Shown: piece by piece, positions 18,887-28,235 of the stretch
Layout of the letters: every line of letters begins with the position of its first letter
Position numbering within the stretch: the stretch's first letter is position 1
Made by a program: the position numbers and the translations under genes
Notes under the pieces: model-generated
Databases searched by the model: none
Seen by the model: only the letters and a program-made list of their open reading frames with translations
What the model was told of the DNA's origin: nothing
DNA from: Leptospira abararensis
GTDB lineage: Bacteria > Spirochaetota > Leptospiria > Leptospirales > Leptospiraceae
Reading direction: 5' to 3'
Assembly (NCBI RefSeq): GCF_016918735.1
Contig: NZ_JAFFPR010000060.1
Coordinates: 310,001 to 374,000, forward strand
Length of the DNA: 64,000 nt

Positions 18887-19729
18887 TTAAACTTCCACTT
18901 CTCCAGAAAATACTTCTCTCGCAGGTCCTGTCATCATCACAGATCCATTTTCTTTCCATTCCACTTGAAGGGTTCCCCCGCGTAGATCAATTTGAACAGC
19001 ACGCCCTGTTTTTCCATTTAAGATGGATGCCACAGTGACCGCACAAGCTCCTGTACCGCAGGCCAAGGTCTCACCGGTTCCTCTTTCCCATGTTCTTTGG
19101 TAGAGATGGTCTTTTCCTCTGACGGAAACAAATTCCACATTAACCCTTCTTGGAAAGAGGGGATGGTTTTCGATCAGAGGCCCGATTTCTCGAACCGGAA
19201 AGGCATCGGCATCATCCACATAAATCACACAATGTGGATTCCCCATACTAACAGCCGTAAAATGATATTGCTTCCCTTGGACTTCGATCACTTGGTTGAT
19301 GACTGCATCATCGCCTGCCCATACAATGGGAACGAGTGAGGGTTTGAGAATGGGTTCGCCCATATCCACAGTGACCATTTCTACCTTGCCTGAGGTTCCT
19401 GTTTTTAAGTCGAGGGTGAGGACCCCTTTCCCAGTTTCTATGGTAGGTTTTTGATTTTTGGTAAGGCCATGATCGAAAACAAATTTTCCGACACAACGAA
19501 CTCCATTGCCACACATCTCAGATGAACTTCCATCGGAGTTGTACATGTCCATTTGGAACTCACCGGTTTTTGAGTTACGAATAAAAATCACTCCATCACC
19601 ACCGATTCCAAAATTGCGGTCGGATAGTTTTTGGATTTGTTCGGGACTCAAGCGAATATCGTTTTTTGTGGCATCGATATACACATAATCATTTCCAATT
19701 CCTTCCATTTTGGTGAAGTTAATTTTCAT
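18887..19729 (-). CDS. dapF: Diaminopimelate epimerase
   Basis: Cofactor-independent epimerase that converts LL- to meso-diaminopimelate for lysine and peptidoglycan synthesis. With the ATG at 19729 it has 280 residues, the usual size. Both catalytic thiols are visible: [11 protein letters not shown] (about residue 72) and [11 protein letters not shown] (about 220). The N-terminus [18 protein letters not shown] and NPHCV are family signatures. A longer open frame to 19780 adds 17 non-homologous residues; GAGAGG just upstream of 19729 supports the shorter form. Monocistronic, with a terminator at 18850-18873. Confidence 0.95.
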   Translation of the reverse strand: MKINFTKMEGIGNDYVYIDATKNDIRLSPEQIQKLSDRNFGIGGDGVIFIRNSKTGEFQMDMYNSDGSSSEMCGNGVRCVGKFVFDHGLTKNQKPTIETGKGVLTLDLKTGTSGKVEMVTVDMGEPILKPSLVPIVWAGDDAVINQVIEVQGKQYHFTAVSMGNPHCVIYVDDADAFPVREIGPLIENHPLFPRRVNVEFVSVRGKDHLYQRTWERGTGETLACGTGACAVTVASILNGKTGRAVQIDLRGGTLQVEWKENGSVMMTGPAREVFSGEVEV

Positions 19730-19839
19730 CGGTTCCTCTCTTATCTCACCCCATGTTTTTTTTGCCATGGATGTTGGCAAGTCGGATCAAGGTTTTTGGT
19801 TTGACCCTTGTTCTCATCATTTAGACTGACCGATAGACC

Positions 19840-20691
19840 ATGAAATCTTGTATCCTTTGCCAATCTTCCGAGTCCAAAACCGTATTCAATGAAAATGGAA
19901 CCCCCATTTTAGAATGTAAAAACTGTGGTCACGTGTATTCCTCTTATGAACAAGAAGAACATTACGAAGGTTATTGGGACGGAGCAGAACAGACTTATGA
20001 TTTAAAATGGTGGGATGATGCCCACAGGGCAGTGTATTCTGATTTTATTTCTACTTATTTAAAAAAAGACGAGGGGAACCTACTCGATGTAGGCTGTGGG
20101 CTTGGATTTTTTGTCAAAGCCGTACTCACAAAAAAACCAGGTTGGTCTGCAGTGGGTTATGAGATTTCCAAACAAGCAGTCAAATTTGCGAACGAACAAA
20201 ATGGAATGAAAACCGTACACGCAGGTCTTGTCCAAGACTCGAAACTACCCAAAGAAAGTTTTGATATCATCACGTTATGGGATGTGATCGAACACATTCC
20301 AAAACCACATTCTCTTCTCACTTATCTCCATGGACTTTTGAAACCCGGAGGGATTCTCTTTTTACAAACGCCTAACTTTCCCATCCAACTAACCAAAGCC
20401 AATTTGAAGGTGAAACTGAGAGGAATGTTGGAGGGAGTTCATTACCTAGAAGCCAAAGACCACGTAAACAATTACAAAATGAAAACACTTGCTGAACTCG
20501 GAAAACAATGCGGATTTACAGATCCAAAGTACAAAGTGCTGATGCCCATCCTTTCTGTATCGGGTAGCAAAAGTAAACTTGCCGTTTATTTCAAGTTAGG
20601 TTATTATTATCTTACCAAATTTATCTTTGCTCTTAGTTTTGGAACCATCAACTGGAATAATACTTTATTTTTGACGCTGAAAAAACCATAA
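19840..20691 (+). CDS. Class I SAM-dependent methyltransferase with N-terminal Cys4 motif
   Basis: Protein of 283 residues. The N-terminus carries two CxxC pairs (CILC at about 4-7 and CKNC at about 27-30), probably a zinc ribbon. The methyltransferase domain follows, with motif I LLDVGCGLGFFVKAV (about 81-95), an acidic ribose residue in GYEIS, and motif IV region ITLWDVIEHIPKP. A glycine-rich LKPGGILFLQTPN completes the fold. This arrangement is typical of Methyltransf_23 proteins that modify sugars or lipid-linked intermediates. The substrate is unknown. It is divergent from dapF and stands alone. Confidence 0.85.
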   Translation: MKSCILCQSSESKTVFNENGTPILECKNCGHVYSSYEQEEHYEGYWDGAEQTYDLKWWDDAHRAVYSDFISTYLKKDEGNLLDVGCGLGFFVKAVLTKKPGWSAVGYEISKQAVKFANEQNGMKTVHAGLVQDSKLPKESFDIITLWDVIEHIPKPHSLLTYLHGLLKPGGILFLQTPNFPIQLTKANLKVKLRGMLEGVHYLEAKDHVNNYKMKTLAELGKQCGFTDPKYKVLMPILSVSGSKSKLAVYFKLGYYYLTKFIFALSFGTINWNNTLFLTLKKP

Positions 20692-20834
20692 CTCGGCAAA
20701 GTTAAGAGCTGCAACTGTATTCGGTACCTTCCAAACGGGTGCCGATGATTCAAAAGGATATTCATTTATCAGCTAGAAGAGGATTCTTAGGATTTTGACT
20801 TGTAACAAAGGTAAACTTGCGATAAACTAAGGGT

Positions 20835-21050
20835 ATGATTTCCCTATCCTCTATTTTAGCGGCCTTGTTCTTAACCCTTGGACTAATCCTCTCATTCTAT
20901 GGAGTCTTGACTTGGTCCGATTCTATGTATGAGAAGTCACTGGGGTGGAATCTAAATCTAATTTGGGGAAGCGTGGTTTTTGTTGTGGGGATTTTGTTTG
21001 GAGTTGGGAACCGGATTTTTGCCCGATTCCCCAAAGAACCAAATCTTTAA
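20835..21050 (+). CDS. Small two-helix membrane protein
   Basis: Protein of 71 residues with two membrane helices (about residues 4-26 and 41-60) linked by a short polar loop, and a basic C-terminal end. No domain recognised. It overlaps the end of the convergent gene at 21047 by 4 bp. Plausible because the frame is well filled with hydrophobic helices and starts at an ATG, but it is unsupported by homology. Confidence 0.45.
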   Translation: MISLSSILAALFLTLGLILSFYGVLTWSDSMYEKSLGWNLNLIWGSVVFVVGILFGVGNRIFARFPKEPNL

Positions 21051-22009
21051 ACAGAAACTCTTTCGAGTACAAGAGAAAGGAACGGAATGAACGCCTCTAA
21101 AAGTTCTGGAAGTTCGTATTCCAAAATATCACCCGCATACACAATATCATTTTTTTCCATCGCAGATGCGATATTAGAGAGTGTTTCATTCAATCTGGTG
21201 ATCACATCTGATAACTTTTTATCATCAATGGAAAGCGACTGCCAATCCAATTCTGAATGGCGAGTTTGCACTGATACAAGCGCCGACATAAGCCCCGTTA
21301 GCCGTCCCACAGCATCATTCAAAATCTCAGAGGCCAAATGATCTTTTCCTGATTGGAAGTTTTCATTCACTGCCATAAAGTCTCTTATGACTTTTTCTTT
21401 ATCATCCACAAAACGAGAAATAATTTCGATCAGATCGCTTTCATCCATACGCATTACCGCAAGGCGAGTGCTTAGATCCATAAGGAAAAGTTTTACATCC
21501 CGAAGGTCTTCCAAAAAGGTCTCAATCGCTTTGGTAGAATCTAAAACTTCGGATCCATTTTGCAAAGACTCTAAAATTTCTTCGACGTTCTTACCTTTCC
21601 CCATAGGTTGGATGAGGGTTAGGTTTAAATTTAGAATTTTAGTGGTAGTTTGGATCATGGAAATGATCCAAGGGATTCCTTCTTTTAAATCCTCTGTTTC
21701 TTTTTCCGTCAGAGAATCACGACCTACAAGAGTGGTTCCCACTTTGTCTACGTAATTATCGACTTCCCAAAGGCTATCTTCAATGACATCTAATTCTTCA
21801 CCCACAAATAAATCCAAACGTTCTGTTTCGTCTACACCGACTGCGTTTAGATCGGAACGATTCAGTTCCTTTCCGTTGACGGTGAAATGACGAAGGTATT
21901 TTCCATTGGATTCAATCCATTTTTGAATTTCATCCAACACTTGGCCGAGGTTTGTTTCGCCATCCAGTTTAGTATCTAATTGTTGTTCGTTGATATAAAT
22001 ATTCATCAT
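21047..22009 (-). CDS. Unknown protein translationally coupled to FliD
   Basis: Protein of 320 residues, acidic and predominantly helical, with no signal peptide or membrane helix. The first 75 residues (MNIYINEQQLDTKLDGETNL, then FTVNGKELNRSDLN) look like a small ubiquitin/ThiS-like beta fold, followed by long helical segments. The ATG overlaps the fliD stop codon, so translation is coupled. Position directly after fliD, where FliS or FliT chaperones often lie, suggests a flagellar export or assembly role. The sequence does not resemble FliS or FliT, so this is inference from context. Either of two Met codons (22009, 22006) could be used. Confidence 0.75.
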   Translation of the reverse strand: MMNIYINEQQLDTKLDGETNLGQVLDEIQKWIESNGKYLRHFTVNGKELNRSDLNAVGVDETERLDLFVGEELDVIEDSLWEVDNYVDKVGTTLVGRDSLTEKETEDLKEGIPWIISMIQTTTKILNLNLTLIQPMGKGKNVEEILESLQNGSEVLDSTKAIETFLEDLRDVKLFLMDLSTRLAVMRMDESDLIEIISRFVDDKEKVIRDFMAVNENFQSGKDHLASEILNDAVGRLTGLMSALVSVQTRHSELDWQSLSIDDKKLSDVITRLNETLSNIASAMEKNDIVYAGDILEYELPELLEAFIPFLSLVLERVSV

Positions 22010-23928
22010 TCCCCACCGTTACCCCTAAACATATTATTCTGTAAATAGTTGCCCACTGATTTGTTTTTCCCTACACCTTGTTCCATGTAGAGAAACCGTT
22101 GTTTCAGTTTGGCTTCGAAACTAATGAGATGAGACTCATGTTCTTTGATTTTTTTATTATTCCCTGCGACACTTTCTTCTAAAAGTTTTACTTTGCTTGT
22201 GACAATTCCAGAAGCATATTGGTTGTAAGGTTTTAGGATTTCTAATAATCGAATTCCAACCCCTTCTTCCATCTTTGCATCGTTATTCGGGTCAGAGGCA
22301 AACAAATCACGAACCCCATCTGGATTTTCAGAAAGAACGGAAACAAGTCTTTCTTGGTCAATTTGTAAAAGTCCGTCTTGGATTTTTTCCCAGTTGGATC
22401 CTACAGCCCCAGTGGAGATCCCAATGTCTGTGAGAACTTTAAATCCGTTGTCTTTCGGAGCCGGATAGTATGAGTTAGCTGTTGTTTTTAAAGAAGCAAT
22501 TAATCTTTGGATCGAATTTTCACCAGCAAGGATTCCTGATTTGGATTTGTTATCCCAAAAATCCTTGGAGATATCTGCCGCTTTGGAATCATCACTTTCT
22601 TTTTTATCAGAGATTCTTGCATTTTTTTCAACGGATATCACTTCCTTTGAAAACTTCATCAGTTCATTATACGCATCCACCCATTCTTTGATGAGGGCAG
22701 AACCTTTTGCATGATCCACATGGATCTTTAAAGTGACAGGTTTTTCTGTGACTTTGTGAACATTAAAAGAAATCCCTTCCAAAACATCCGCAATCGCATC
22801 GTTTGTTGCACGAGTGATTTCCACTCCATCAATTTTGATTTTAAGATCTTTCCCTTCTTGTAAAACCTTAACTGGTTCTGCAGTTCCCGGCGCGGGGGGT
22901 GTGACAAGAGTGACCGATTTGATAAGAACAGGGGTAGTCGCAGCATTTGATAAAATAATCGTTGTTAGATTTTTGTCCGCTGCATAATCACCCGCAGGGA
23001 AAATATATTTGGATTCTGTTTTGGAAATGGGGAGGAATTTATTACGAACACTGCCCTCTTTTTCAAAGCCAATCCCGAGCTCCATCACCGCAGGAGCTTC
23101 CCCAACGATTTCAATTTCTACAAAGGCTCTTTCTTTGATTTCTGTCACTGCAATTGGAACAGCAAAGGCAGTGTCTGCTTTGATTGAAATTCCTTCTTCG
23201 GTTTGGAGCAACTTCTCCGTTTCTGTTTCCGATTTTTTAAACTTTGCCGGTTCCCATACTTTGGATTTGAGTATATCTAAAGACAATAATTGATTTGTAT
23301 TTTCGAGTCCTGCCTTGTTTTCCCCCACAAGACCCGCCAGTTTCAAAATTCCATTAGGATCAGAAAACTGGAGTTCATTTTTTTTACCGGTCTTCACTGA
23401 AGTCACAGTGAGAATGGATGAGTCTTTATCAATTTTGATGAGAGAAGTTTCTGCAAGACCGCCGGCCATATTTTTAATGGATTGAGTAAGCTCCGGTAAT
23501 CCCCCACCAGGGAAGGTCACTGTTTCTTTGGACTTTCCAGAATAGATGGTAAAACTGCCTTCTGGCAAACGAATGTCTGTATCAATGGCAACACCAGATA
23601 ACTGATGTTTGCTTGCCATTTCTGTGATTTCTAAGGCCCGATTTCCCGATTTGGCAGCGCGAGAGGCCTCTCCCGTAATCACCCCTTCTTCGGAAGAAGA
23701 GACCGATTTGGTAGCAAAAGGTGCGGTAAAGGAAACAAGAGCACGAGTTTTGGTTTGGAGGTTTGTCGTAAGGTTTTTTACCTCACCCCAAATTTGCATT
23801 TGGGCTTTGGCATACTCGTTTTCGGTTTCCCATCGCCGGATAGGCCGACGTTCGAGTTCGACCAGTTTTTTAACGATATCGTTTGTATTTTGCCCGGTCA
23901 TCAAACCTGGCATAGTGTATGCTGGCAT
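22006..23928 (-). CDS. fliD: Flagellar filament cap protein FliD (HAP2)
   Basis: Protein of 640 residues that caps the filament and helps add flagellin; in spirochaetes the filaments are periplasmic. The N-terminus (PGLMTGQNTNDIVKKLVELERRPI) matches the FliD_N pattern, with a helical D0/D1 region. The C-terminal part (WEKIQDGLLQIDQERLVSVLSENPDGVRDLFA) is the FliD_C signature, ending in a coiled coil. It is exported by the flagellar type III system, hence no signal peptide. The variable central beta-rich domains span roughly 150-450. It is followed by a coupled unknown gene and is divergent from ppk with 91 bp between. Confidence 0.92.
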   Translation of the reverse strand: MPAYTMPGLMTGQNTNDIVKKLVELERRPIRRWETENEYAKAQMQIWGEVKNLTTNLQTKTRALVSFTAPFATKSVSSSEEGVITGEASRAAKSGNRALEITEMASKHQLSGVAIDTDIRLPEGSFTIYSGKSKETVTFPGGGLPELTQSIKNMAGGLAETSLIKIDKDSSILTVTSVKTGKKNELQFSDPNGILKLAGLVGENKAGLENTNQLLSLDILKSKVWEPAKFKKSETETEKLLQTEEGISIKADTAFAVPIAVTEIKERAFVEIEIVGEAPAVMELGIGFEKEGSVRNKFLPISKTESKYIFPAGDYAADKNLTTIILSNAATTPVLIKSVTLVTPPAPGTAEPVKVLQEGKDLKIKIDGVEITRATNDAIADVLEGISFNVHKVTEKPVTLKIHVDHAKGSALIKEWVDAYNELMKFSKEVISVEKNARISDKKESDDSKAADISKDFWDNKSKSGILAGENSIQRLIASLKTTANSYYPAPKDNGFKVLTDIGISTGAVGSNWEKIQDGLLQIDQERLVSVLSENPDGVRDLFASDPNNDAKMEEGVGIRLLEILKPYNQYASGIVTSKVKLLEESVAGNNKKIKEHESHLISFEAKLKQRFLYMEQGVGKNKSVGNYLQNNMFRGNGGE

Positions 23929-24019
23929 ATCGTTTCAAATTCCTCTGAATCTAATGTCGTCGAATTCTACAAAAGGATTAGGAATTTACAGAATTTTTTC
24001 CTTCCCAAATCCTAGAATT

Positions 24020-26098
24020 ATGACTGCTAGCCCTACAGAAAAAATAGAACTGGGGAACCAAAATATCTTCTTCGACCGAGAACTTTCCTGGGTCGACTTC
24101 AACCACCGTGTCCTAGAAGAGTCTTTCGACAAAGAAAACCCTCTCCTCGAACGCCTTAAATTTCTTTGTATCACAGAATCGAATTTAGACGAGTTTTTTA
24201 TGGTCCGTGTGGCCGGACTTGTGAACTTAAAAAATGCAGGGATCGAAGAACGAAGCCTCAATGGAAAACGAACTTCCGAAACCGTAGCCGAACTCTACTC
24301 CAAGGTTGAACAATTTGTTAAAAAACAATATGAATCCTTAGATGAGATCCTCATCGAACTGAAAACAAACAAAATCGTAGTGGTTCAAGACCCAAGTGAA
24401 CTTGCCGGTGATGATATCCAATTTGTAAAAAATTATTACAAAAGGGAAGTCTCTTCCATCCTCACTCCTCTTGCGATTGACCCATCCCATCCGTTCCCAC
24501 ATATTCTGAACCGAACTTTGAATCTCGGAATCACTTTGTATTCGGATGATGATAAAAACAAAGCCAAAGAACTTTTTGCCATCGTTCAGGTGCCAAGTGT
24601 TCTTCCCCGTTTTTTACAATTACCTCCGAATAAAGAATCAGATGTGAGAAGATACTTTCCCCTAGAAGAAATCATCAAACTTCACTTAGGTGATCTTTTT
24701 TATGGGATGAATGTAAAACAAATTCATACCTTTAAAATTGTTCGTGATGCAGATATCTCCATCAACGAAGAACAAAACATTGGTGACCTTCTCACCACAA
24801 TGAAAAATGAATTAAAAAACCGAATGTGGGGAGATGCGGTTCGTTTGGATGTCCATTCGGGTGCGGGTCATATCAAAGAACTATTACGTGGACTTTTAGA
24901 ATTGGAAGAATACCAAGTGATGGAAATTCCCACCTTACTTAGTTTAAATGATATGATGTTTTTCCAAGGGTTGGAAAAAACAAGCCACTTAAAGTATTCC
25001 TATCCAGTTCCTAAATCTGGATTTGCTGCTAAAAAAAGTGAATCTATCTTTTCTGAAATTCGTAAAAACGACCACCTCCTCCATCACCCATACGAAAGTT
25101 TTAAATCCATTGAGGATATGTTAAAGATTGCAAGCCAAGATCCTAAAGTACTTGCGATTAAAATGACTTTGTATAGAACCTCAGGAGATTCACCCATCAT
25201 TCAATTTTTAGGAGAAGCGGCAGAGAATGGAAAACAAGTTACTGTACTTGTGGAACTCAAAGCAAGGTTTGACGAAGAAAGAAATATCCGTTGGGCAAAA
25301 AAATTAGAAGATAGTGGTGTGCACGTAGTTTATGGTGTGGTTGGTCTCAAAATCCATTGTAAGATGTTACTCATCGTACGCCGGGAAGATGATAAACTCA
25401 ATCGTTATGTGCACTTAGGTACTGGAAATTATAATTCTACCACTGCCAGGTTTTACACTGACATAAGTCTATTCACTGCAAACCCAGAGATTACGGAAGA
25501 TGTTGCGATTCTTTTTAATACCATCACAAGTTCTGGCAAAATGCCAAGGCTTTCTAAAATCTATGCTGCTCCTACTTTTTTAAAAGAAGAGTTCCTCCAC
25601 CTCATTCAAAGGGAAACAGACAATGCAAAAAACGGCAAACAAGCACGAGTGATTTTTAAGATGAACTCTCTTGTGGATCCCGATGTGATTTTAAAACTCT
25701 ACGAAGCTTCACAAGCTGGGGTTAAAATTGACCTGATTATACGAGGGATTTGTTGTCTCCGGCCCGGAATTCCAGGGGTTTCTGATCGAATCAGCGTTCG
25801 CTCCATTGTGGGAAGGTATTTGGAACACTCTAGAATTTATAGTTTTGAAAATGGTGGAAAACCAGAAGTGTATTTGGCTTCTGCGGATTGTATGCCAAGG
25901 AACTTCCTTCGCCGAATTGAAGTTATGTTTCCCATCCTTCAAGACAAACATAGAAAACGAATTGGAAAAATTTTAGAACTCCTACTACGAGACAACACAC
26001 AAGCAAGGGTCCTGGAATCGGATGGCTCTTACACTCGTTTGACACCAGGGGATGATGATCCTGCGGTAAACTCTCAAATTGACATGGTTGATATCTAA
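24020..26098 (+). CDS. ppk1: Polyphosphate kinase 1
   Basis: Reversible transfer of the gamma-phosphate of ATP to polyphosphate. From the ATG at 24020 it has 692 residues, the normal PPK1 size. The N domain starts FFDRELSWVDFNHRVLEES, followed by ESNLDEFFMVRVAGL, a PPK1 signature. The autophosphorylated His is in GLKIHCKMLLIV (about residue 455), and a second conserved His is in EHSRIYSFENG (about 609). The frame is open 137 codons further upstream across fliD on the other strand, but that extension is not PPK sequence. An oxidase gene follows within 11 bp. Confidence 0.95.
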   Translation: MTASPTEKIELGNQNIFFDRELSWVDFNHRVLEESFDKENPLLERLKFLCITESNLDEFFMVRVAGLVNLKNAGIEERSLNGKRTSETVAELYSKVEQFVKKQYESLDEILIELKTNKIVVVQDPSELAGDDIQFVKNYYKREVSSILTPLAIDPSHPFPHILNRTLNLGITLYSDDDKNKAKELFAIVQVPSVLPRFLQLPPNKESDVRRYFPLEEIIKLHLGDLFYGMNVKQIHTFKIVRDADISINEEQNIGDLLTTMKNELKNRMWGDAVRLDVHSGAGHIKELLRGLLELEEYQVMEIPTLLSLNDMMFFQGLEKTSHLKYSYPVPKSGFAAKKSESIFSEIRKNDHLLHHPYESFKSIEDMLKIASQDPKVLAIKMTLYRTSGDSPIIQFLGEAAENGKQVTVLVELKARFDEERNIRWAKKLEDSGVHVVYGVVGLKIHCKMLLIVRREDDKLNRYVHLGTGNYNSTTARFYTDISLFTANPEITEDVAILFNTITSSGKMPRLSKIYAAPTFLKEEFLHLIQRETDNAKNGKQARVIFKMNSLVDPDVILKLYEASQAGVKIDLIIRGICCLRPGIPGVSDRISVRSIVGRYLEHSRIYSFENGGKPEVYLASADCMPRNFLRRIEVMFPILQDKHRKRIGKILELLLRDNTQARVLESDGSYTRLTPGDDDPAVNSQIDMVDI

Positions 26099-26108
26099 AG
26101 GATTAGAA

Positions 26109-27521
26109 ATGGATTTTACAAAAACAACAACTGATTTAGGCCAACTCATTGGCGATAAAAAGGTCATTCAAAAAAATGATGGGACCATGGATGAGGCTTT
26201 ATTCAATTCTTATGGAACGGATAGAACTAAAGTGTATCTGCCCAACTACCAAGTCCTTGTTTTTCCAGAAACAACAGAAGATATAGCAGCCATAGTATCT
26301 TACGCATACAAAAATGAAATTTCTGTGGTTCCTTCTGGAGGACGAACAGGATACGCTGGTGGTGCTGTTGCCAAAAATGGTGAAATCGTCATCTCATTAT
26401 CCAAAATGGACAAGGTGGTTGATTTTGATCCTTTTCTCGGCACCTTACACGTACAAGCTGGGATGATCACCAAAAATCTTCACAAAGAAGCCGAAGAACG
26501 CGGATTTTATTTTCCAGTAGATTTTGCGGCAACTGGATCCAGTCACATAGGTGGAAACATAGCCACCAATGCAGGTGGTGTGCGAGTGGTTCATTATGGA
26601 CTCATCCGAGACTGGGTTCTTGGTCTTACCGTTGTGAATGGAAAGGGTGAGGTTTACCGATTCAATGGAGAAATTTTAAAAAACAATACTGGATATGACC
26701 TCAAACATCTCTTTATTGGTTCCGAAGGAACCCTCGGGATCATCACAGAGGCAGTCGTCAAACTCACAAAACCTCCAAAAGACATTCGTGTCATTTTCCT
26801 TGCTGTACCCGAATACAAAAATATTTTAGAAATCTTTCGAGAAACACATAACTTCGATTTACCGCTACTCGCCTTCGAGTTTTTAACCGACTATTGTTTG
26901 GAAAAGGTGAAAGAACATTTGGGAGTTCCTGATCCATTCCAAACACCAAGCAAGTATTATGTGCTCATGGAATTCGAAGTGAATGGAGAAACTGACGAAG
27001 AAAAACTCTATTCCATTTTAGAATCCATCACCGAAAAAGAACTGATTACTGATGGGTCCATTGCCCAAAATTCTCGCCAAAACGAAACTTTTTGGAAGTA
27101 CCGAGAAGGGATTTCTGAATCCTTATCTCTTGCTTACACGGTTCACAAAAATGATATCTCCCTCCCTCTTCGTAACATGGAATCTTTTTTGGACGAAATG
27201 ACGGCCTTACTCACATCGAAGTACCAAGGATTCCATATTGCTCTTTTTGGACATATTGGGGACGGAAATCTCCACCTAAATATTGTTAAACCAAAAGACA
27301 TGTCAGATACAGAATTCTTTACTAAGTGCAAACAAGTGGATCCAGAAATGTTCACTCTCATCCAAAAGTTCAAAGGTTCCATCTCGGCAGAACATGGAAT
27401 TGGATTACTTAAGAAGGAATATTTGAATTTTTCTAGGTCCGAATCCGAAATTGAGACGATGCGAGCCATCAAATTGGCATTTGACCCCAAAGGAATTCTT
27501 AACCCAGGAAAAGTGCTTTAA
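26109..27521 (+). CDS. FAD-linked oxidase, GlcD/D-lactate dehydrogenase type
   Basis: Flavoprotein of 470 residues. The FAD_binding_4 (PCMH) domain includes VVPSGGRTGYAGGAV and TGSSHIGGNIATNAGGVRVVHYG (about 75-175). The FAD-oxidase C-terminal domain ends with HIGDGNLHLNIV and SAEHGIGLLKKEYL, typical of GlcD, D-lactate and D-2-hydroxyglutarate dehydrogenases. It oxidises a D-2-hydroxy acid and passes electrons to a quinone, cytochrome or ETF. The substrate is not decided. ATG 26109 is preferred because AAAGGA precedes it; an upstream start would overlap ppk. Confidence 0.9.
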   Translation: MDFTKTTTDLGQLIGDKKVIQKNDGTMDEALFNSYGTDRTKVYLPNYQVLVFPETTEDIAAIVSYAYKNEISVVPSGGRTGYAGGAVAKNGEIVISLSKMDKVVDFDPFLGTLHVQAGMITKNLHKEAEERGFYFPVDFAATGSSHIGGNIATNAGGVRVVHYGLIRDWVLGLTVVNGKGEVYRFNGEILKNNTGYDLKHLFIGSEGTLGIITEAVVKLTKPPKDIRVIFLAVPEYKNILEIFRETHNFDLPLLAFEFLTDYCLEKVKEHLGVPDPFQTPSKYYVLMEFEVNGETDEEKLYSILESITEKELITDGSIAQNSRQNETFWKYREGISESLSLAYTVHKNDISLPLRNMESFLDEMTALLTSKYQGFHIALFGHIGDGNLHLNIVKPKDMSDTEFFTKCKQVDPEMFTLIQKFKGSISAEHGIGLLKKEYLNFSRSESEIETMRAIKLAFDPKGILNPGKVL

Positions 27522-27561
27522 TACGGAACAAACGTGGGTCTTTCCATCATACTGGTCGATC

Positions 27562-27578
27562 TGCTTATTTTATAAGCA
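27562..27578. promoter_or_regulatory. 17-bp palindrome upstream of the metal-efflux locus
   Basis: TGCTTAT-TTT-ATAAGCA is a perfect 7-bp inverted repeat, 52 bp before the ATG at 27630. It may be an operator or a weak terminator; it has no T tract. No regulator gene is nearby. Confidence 0.3.
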
Positions 27579-27629
27579 TCTTCTAAAAAAAATGCTAGAT
27601 TTTAATCAGATCCTGTCTATACTGTATCT

Positions 27630-27971
27630 ATGCTCAGGAAAGTGGTAAAAATATTTGGGATTTCCCTACTCACCCTCACCCTGAGTAGTGCTTTTCTTTC
27701 GGAAGAAAATGTACTCATGCGCACTCGTGGAGCCAAATCCAGCCGAGTGGGTGGAAAGAGTCAACTCTCAGGTTCTCTTTCCATTTCGATCAGTAGATCT
27801 TCTGCTGAAGAATCTTCAGGTACAAAAGATTTAGAAGATGTACTTACATGGGGTGGAAAGGGGCAGTCTTCCTTTAGGACTTCCCACCTAACACACAATA
27901 AAAACCACCACGTTTCTTTTATTTCAGGGCTTCTTGCCTCTCGTTACCTAAGTTTACCTCCACCCGTTTAA
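27630..27971 (+). CDS. Small exported His-containing protein before the RND efflux operon
   Basis: Protein of 113 residues with an N-terminal signal peptide (KVVKIFGISLLTLTLSSAF), a Ser/Lys-rich middle and a His-containing end (HLTHNKNHH, about residues 87-95) closing with LSLPPPV. No Pfam-type domain recognised. The layout of leader, His cluster and terminal PPP is reminiscent of small periplasmic proteins next to czc-type operons (CzcI-like), which is an inference. It has its own terminators (27991-28014, 28072-28115), so it may be transcribed separately from the efflux genes. Confidence 0.55.
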   Translation: MLRKVVKIFGISLLTLTLSSAFLSEENVLMRTRGAKSSRVGGKSQLSGSLSISISRSSAEESSGTKDLEDVLTWGGKGQSSFRTSHLTHNKNHHVSFISGLLASRYLSLPPPV

Positions 27972-27990
27972 CTCCTCTCTACCGCTTAAA

Positions 27991-28020
27991 CCTGTGTCCC
28001 GTAAGGGACACAGGATGTTT
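27991..28020 (+). terminator. Intrinsic terminator 1
   Basis: CCTGTGTCCC (27991-28000) and GGGACACAGG (28005-28014) form a perfect 10-bp stem with a GTAA loop, followed by ATGTTTTTA. It ends the transcript of the 113-residue protein. Confidence 0.8.
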
Positions 28021-28071
28021 TTATATTCTTAACATTTCCTATGATTTGTTTCTCATTTGCCAAAGACTCTT

Positions 28072-28115
28072 ATGACTGCTCCAGGGAATTCCTGACTCTG
28101 GGCAGTCATTTTTTT
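28072..28115 (+). terminator. Intrinsic terminator 2
   Basis: ATGACTGC-t-CCAG (28072-28084) pairs with CTGG-GCAGTCAT (28098-28109), a 12-bp stem with one bulged T. It is followed by seven T residues (28109-28115). A second strong stop 57 bp after the first is redundant unless it regulates read-through into the efflux genes. Confidence 0.75.
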
Positions 28116-28235
28116 GAGAACCCATCCGTCCCATTTCTTATATTCTAACCAATCTGATCAATGTTTAAGATTTGTTTGAAACATTAAAAGTATTTTAGAA
28201 TTGAACACCTACATCAAAATGAATGAGTGGACAAA

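Noticed and set aside
19730..19780. 17-codon N-terminal extension of dapF
   Set aside because: Not part of the DapF fold; the ATG at 19729 has a good ribosome-binding site and usual N-terminus.
23609..24019. Upstream extension of the ppk reading frame
   Set aside because: It is antisense to the fliD N-terminus and does not match PPK1; the ATG at 24020 gives the standard protein.
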